Part shown: one piece after another, positions 63,250 through 64,000 of the stretch | Layout of the letters: the number at the start of each line of letters is the position of its first letter | How positions within the stretch are numbered: position 1 is the stretch's first letter | Origin: Hyphomicrobiaceae bacterium | Lineage (GTDB): Bacteria > Pseudomonadota > Alphaproteobacteria > Rhizobiales > Hyphomicrobiaceae | Assembly (NCBI GenBank): GCA_021730785.1 | Contig: JAKFWF010000058.1 | Coordinates: forward strand, 57,254 to 121,253 | Reading direction: 5' to 3' | DNA length: 64,000 nucleotides | The notes under the pieces: model-generated | Database searches by the model: none | The model's input: only the letters and a program-made list of their open reading frames with translations | Told to the model about the DNA's origin: nothing | Made by a program: the position numbers and the translations under genes

Positions 63250-64000
63250 TCAGGCGCGCAGCTTGACGTTCTTCAGCGGCAGCGAATGCACCGGCTTGCC
63301 GGTCGCAGCGAAGATCGCGTTGAGCACGGCGGGCGCTGCAACCGCAATCGTCGGTTCGCCGACGCCGCCCCAGAAGCCGCCGGAAGGCACGGCCACCGTC
63401 TCGACGATCTTCGGGTAGTCGACCATGCGCAGGATCTCGTAAGTGTCGAGGTTCTGCTGTTCGACGGCGCCATCCTTCAAGGTGATCTCCTCGAAGAACG
63501 TGGCCGAGAGGCCGTAGGCGACCGAGCCGATCACCTGGGCATCGACCTGGTCCGGGTTGACGATGTGGCCGCTGTCGGTGCCCATGACGAGGCGGTGCAC
63601 CGTGACGCGGCCCTTGTCGCTGACCGAGACCTCGGCGGCGGCCGCAATGAAGCTGCCATAGCCCATGTGCTGGGCGATCCCACGGAACTGCCCTGCCGGC
63701 GGCTTCGACGTTTCCCAGCCGAGCTTGGCTGCGACCGCATTCAACACCGCCAGATGCTTGGCCGTGCGCGGATCCTTGGTCATCAGCGCGCGGCGGAACT
63801 CCAGCGGATCGCGGCCGGCAGCCTTCGCCACCTCGTCCATGAAGCACTCGAGGTAGACCGCGTTCTGGTTGTTGTTGACGCCGCGCCAGAAGCCGGGCGT
63901 CAGGTGCGGATTGCGCATCGAGTAGTCGACCAGGATATTGGGGATCGAATAGCCGATCGAGCCTTCCTTGGCATACTTGCCGTCGAGCGGGTTGAGGCCC
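63250..64000 (-). CDS. Molybdenum hydroxylase large subunit, IorB-like, C-terminal part
   Basis: About 250 residues are in the window; the gene continues beyond the right edge. Text GLNPLDGKYAKEGSIGYS, MRNPHLTPGFWRGVNNNQNA, VYLECFMDEVAKAAGRDPLE and the C-terminal GGFWGGVGEPTIAVAAPAVL with the catalytic Glu of the family identify a xanthine-dehydrogenase-family molybdopterin subunit of the isoquinoline 1-oxidoreductase type. These enzymes hydroxylate aldehydes or N-heterocycles and often pass electrons to cytochrome c. It lies directly upstream of soxXYZA, where SoxCD would be more usual. Confidence 0.9.
   Translation of the reverse strand, partial: GLNPLDGKYAKEGSIGYSIPNILVDYSMRNPHLTPGFWRGVNNNQNAVYLECFMDEVAKAAGRDPLEFRRALMTKDPRTAKHLAVLNAVAAKLGWETSKPPAGQFRGIAQHMGYGSFIAAAAEVSVSDKGRVTVHRLVMGTDSGHIVNPDQVDAQVIGSVAYGLSATFFEEITLKDGAVEQQNLDTYEILRMVDYPKIVETVAVPSGGFWGGVGEPTIAVAAPAVLNAIFAATGKPVHSLPLKNVKLRA

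Overview
The window is a GC-rich chromosomal segment of an alphaproteobacterium. The evidence is the gene order folK-rpoZ-relA/spoT, the block lepB-rnc-era-recO, the arrangement lpoA-like / rsmI-yraN-gshB, a single bifunctional RelA/SpoT, and intergenic palindromes of the kind common in Hyphomicrobiales and Rhodospirillales relatives. The genus cannot be fixed from this sequence. Most genes are housekeeping, with two accessory catabolic or redox regions.

Layout. 1-2.4 kb: the end of an ECF sigma factor, its membrane anti-sigma-like partner, a periplasmic metal-sensor-like protein, and a convergent histidine kinase whose ATP-binding half looks degenerate. 2.6-9.5 kb: pepN, a structured RNA candidate (6S-like) ending in a terminator, then relA/spoT, rpoZ and folK. 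9.7-13.4 kb: a NYN-domain nuclease-like protein, a type-5 uracil-DNA glycosylase, a peroxiredoxin, a lytic-transglycosylase-like protein and recO. 13.4-16.3 kb: a secreted small protein, era, rnc, lepB. 16.7-22.5 kb: a flavin monooxygenase, a DMT permease, a repeat nest, a MetX-like hydrolase, a 2OG-Fe(II) oxygenase overlapping an FAA-hydrolase gene. 22.6-28.4 kb: lpoA-like lipoprotein, rsmI, yraN, gshB, tRNA-Gly(GCC), murJ. 28.6-34.2 kb: GNAT acetyltransferase, two tandem DMT permeases, a HisC-like aminotransferase, nadE.

34.2-49.4 kb is a methylated-amine catabolic island. It holds an NADH:flavin oxidoreductase of the trimethylamine/dimethylglycine dehydrogenase type, a complete Pot-type ABC transporter, a DMT permease, creatinase, and heterotetrameric sarcosine oxidase (soxB, soxD, soxA, soxG). 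The simplest reading is uptake of creatine, hydrolysis to sarcosine and urea, and oxidation of sarcosine to glycine with the methyl group passed to tetrahydrofolate. The flavin oxidoreductase may feed in another N-methyl compound. A Phd/VapC toxin-antitoxin pair sits on the opposite strand between creatinase and soxB.

49.5-56.5 kb: an orphan TPR regulator-like protein, then the prkA-yeaH-spoVR stress operon. 56.5-60.8 kb: a decayed ParE-type toxin with its antitoxin, an SMP-30 lactonase, hslU without an adjacent hslV, and an MFS permease. 60.9-64 kb: a decayed IS5-family transposase next to sulfur-oxidation-type genes soxX, soxY, soxZ and soxA, which follow a molybdenum hydroxylase large subunit cut by the window edge. 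No soxB or soxCD is visible, and SoxY lacks the classical carrier tail. The names soxA and soxB refer to two unrelated systems in this window.
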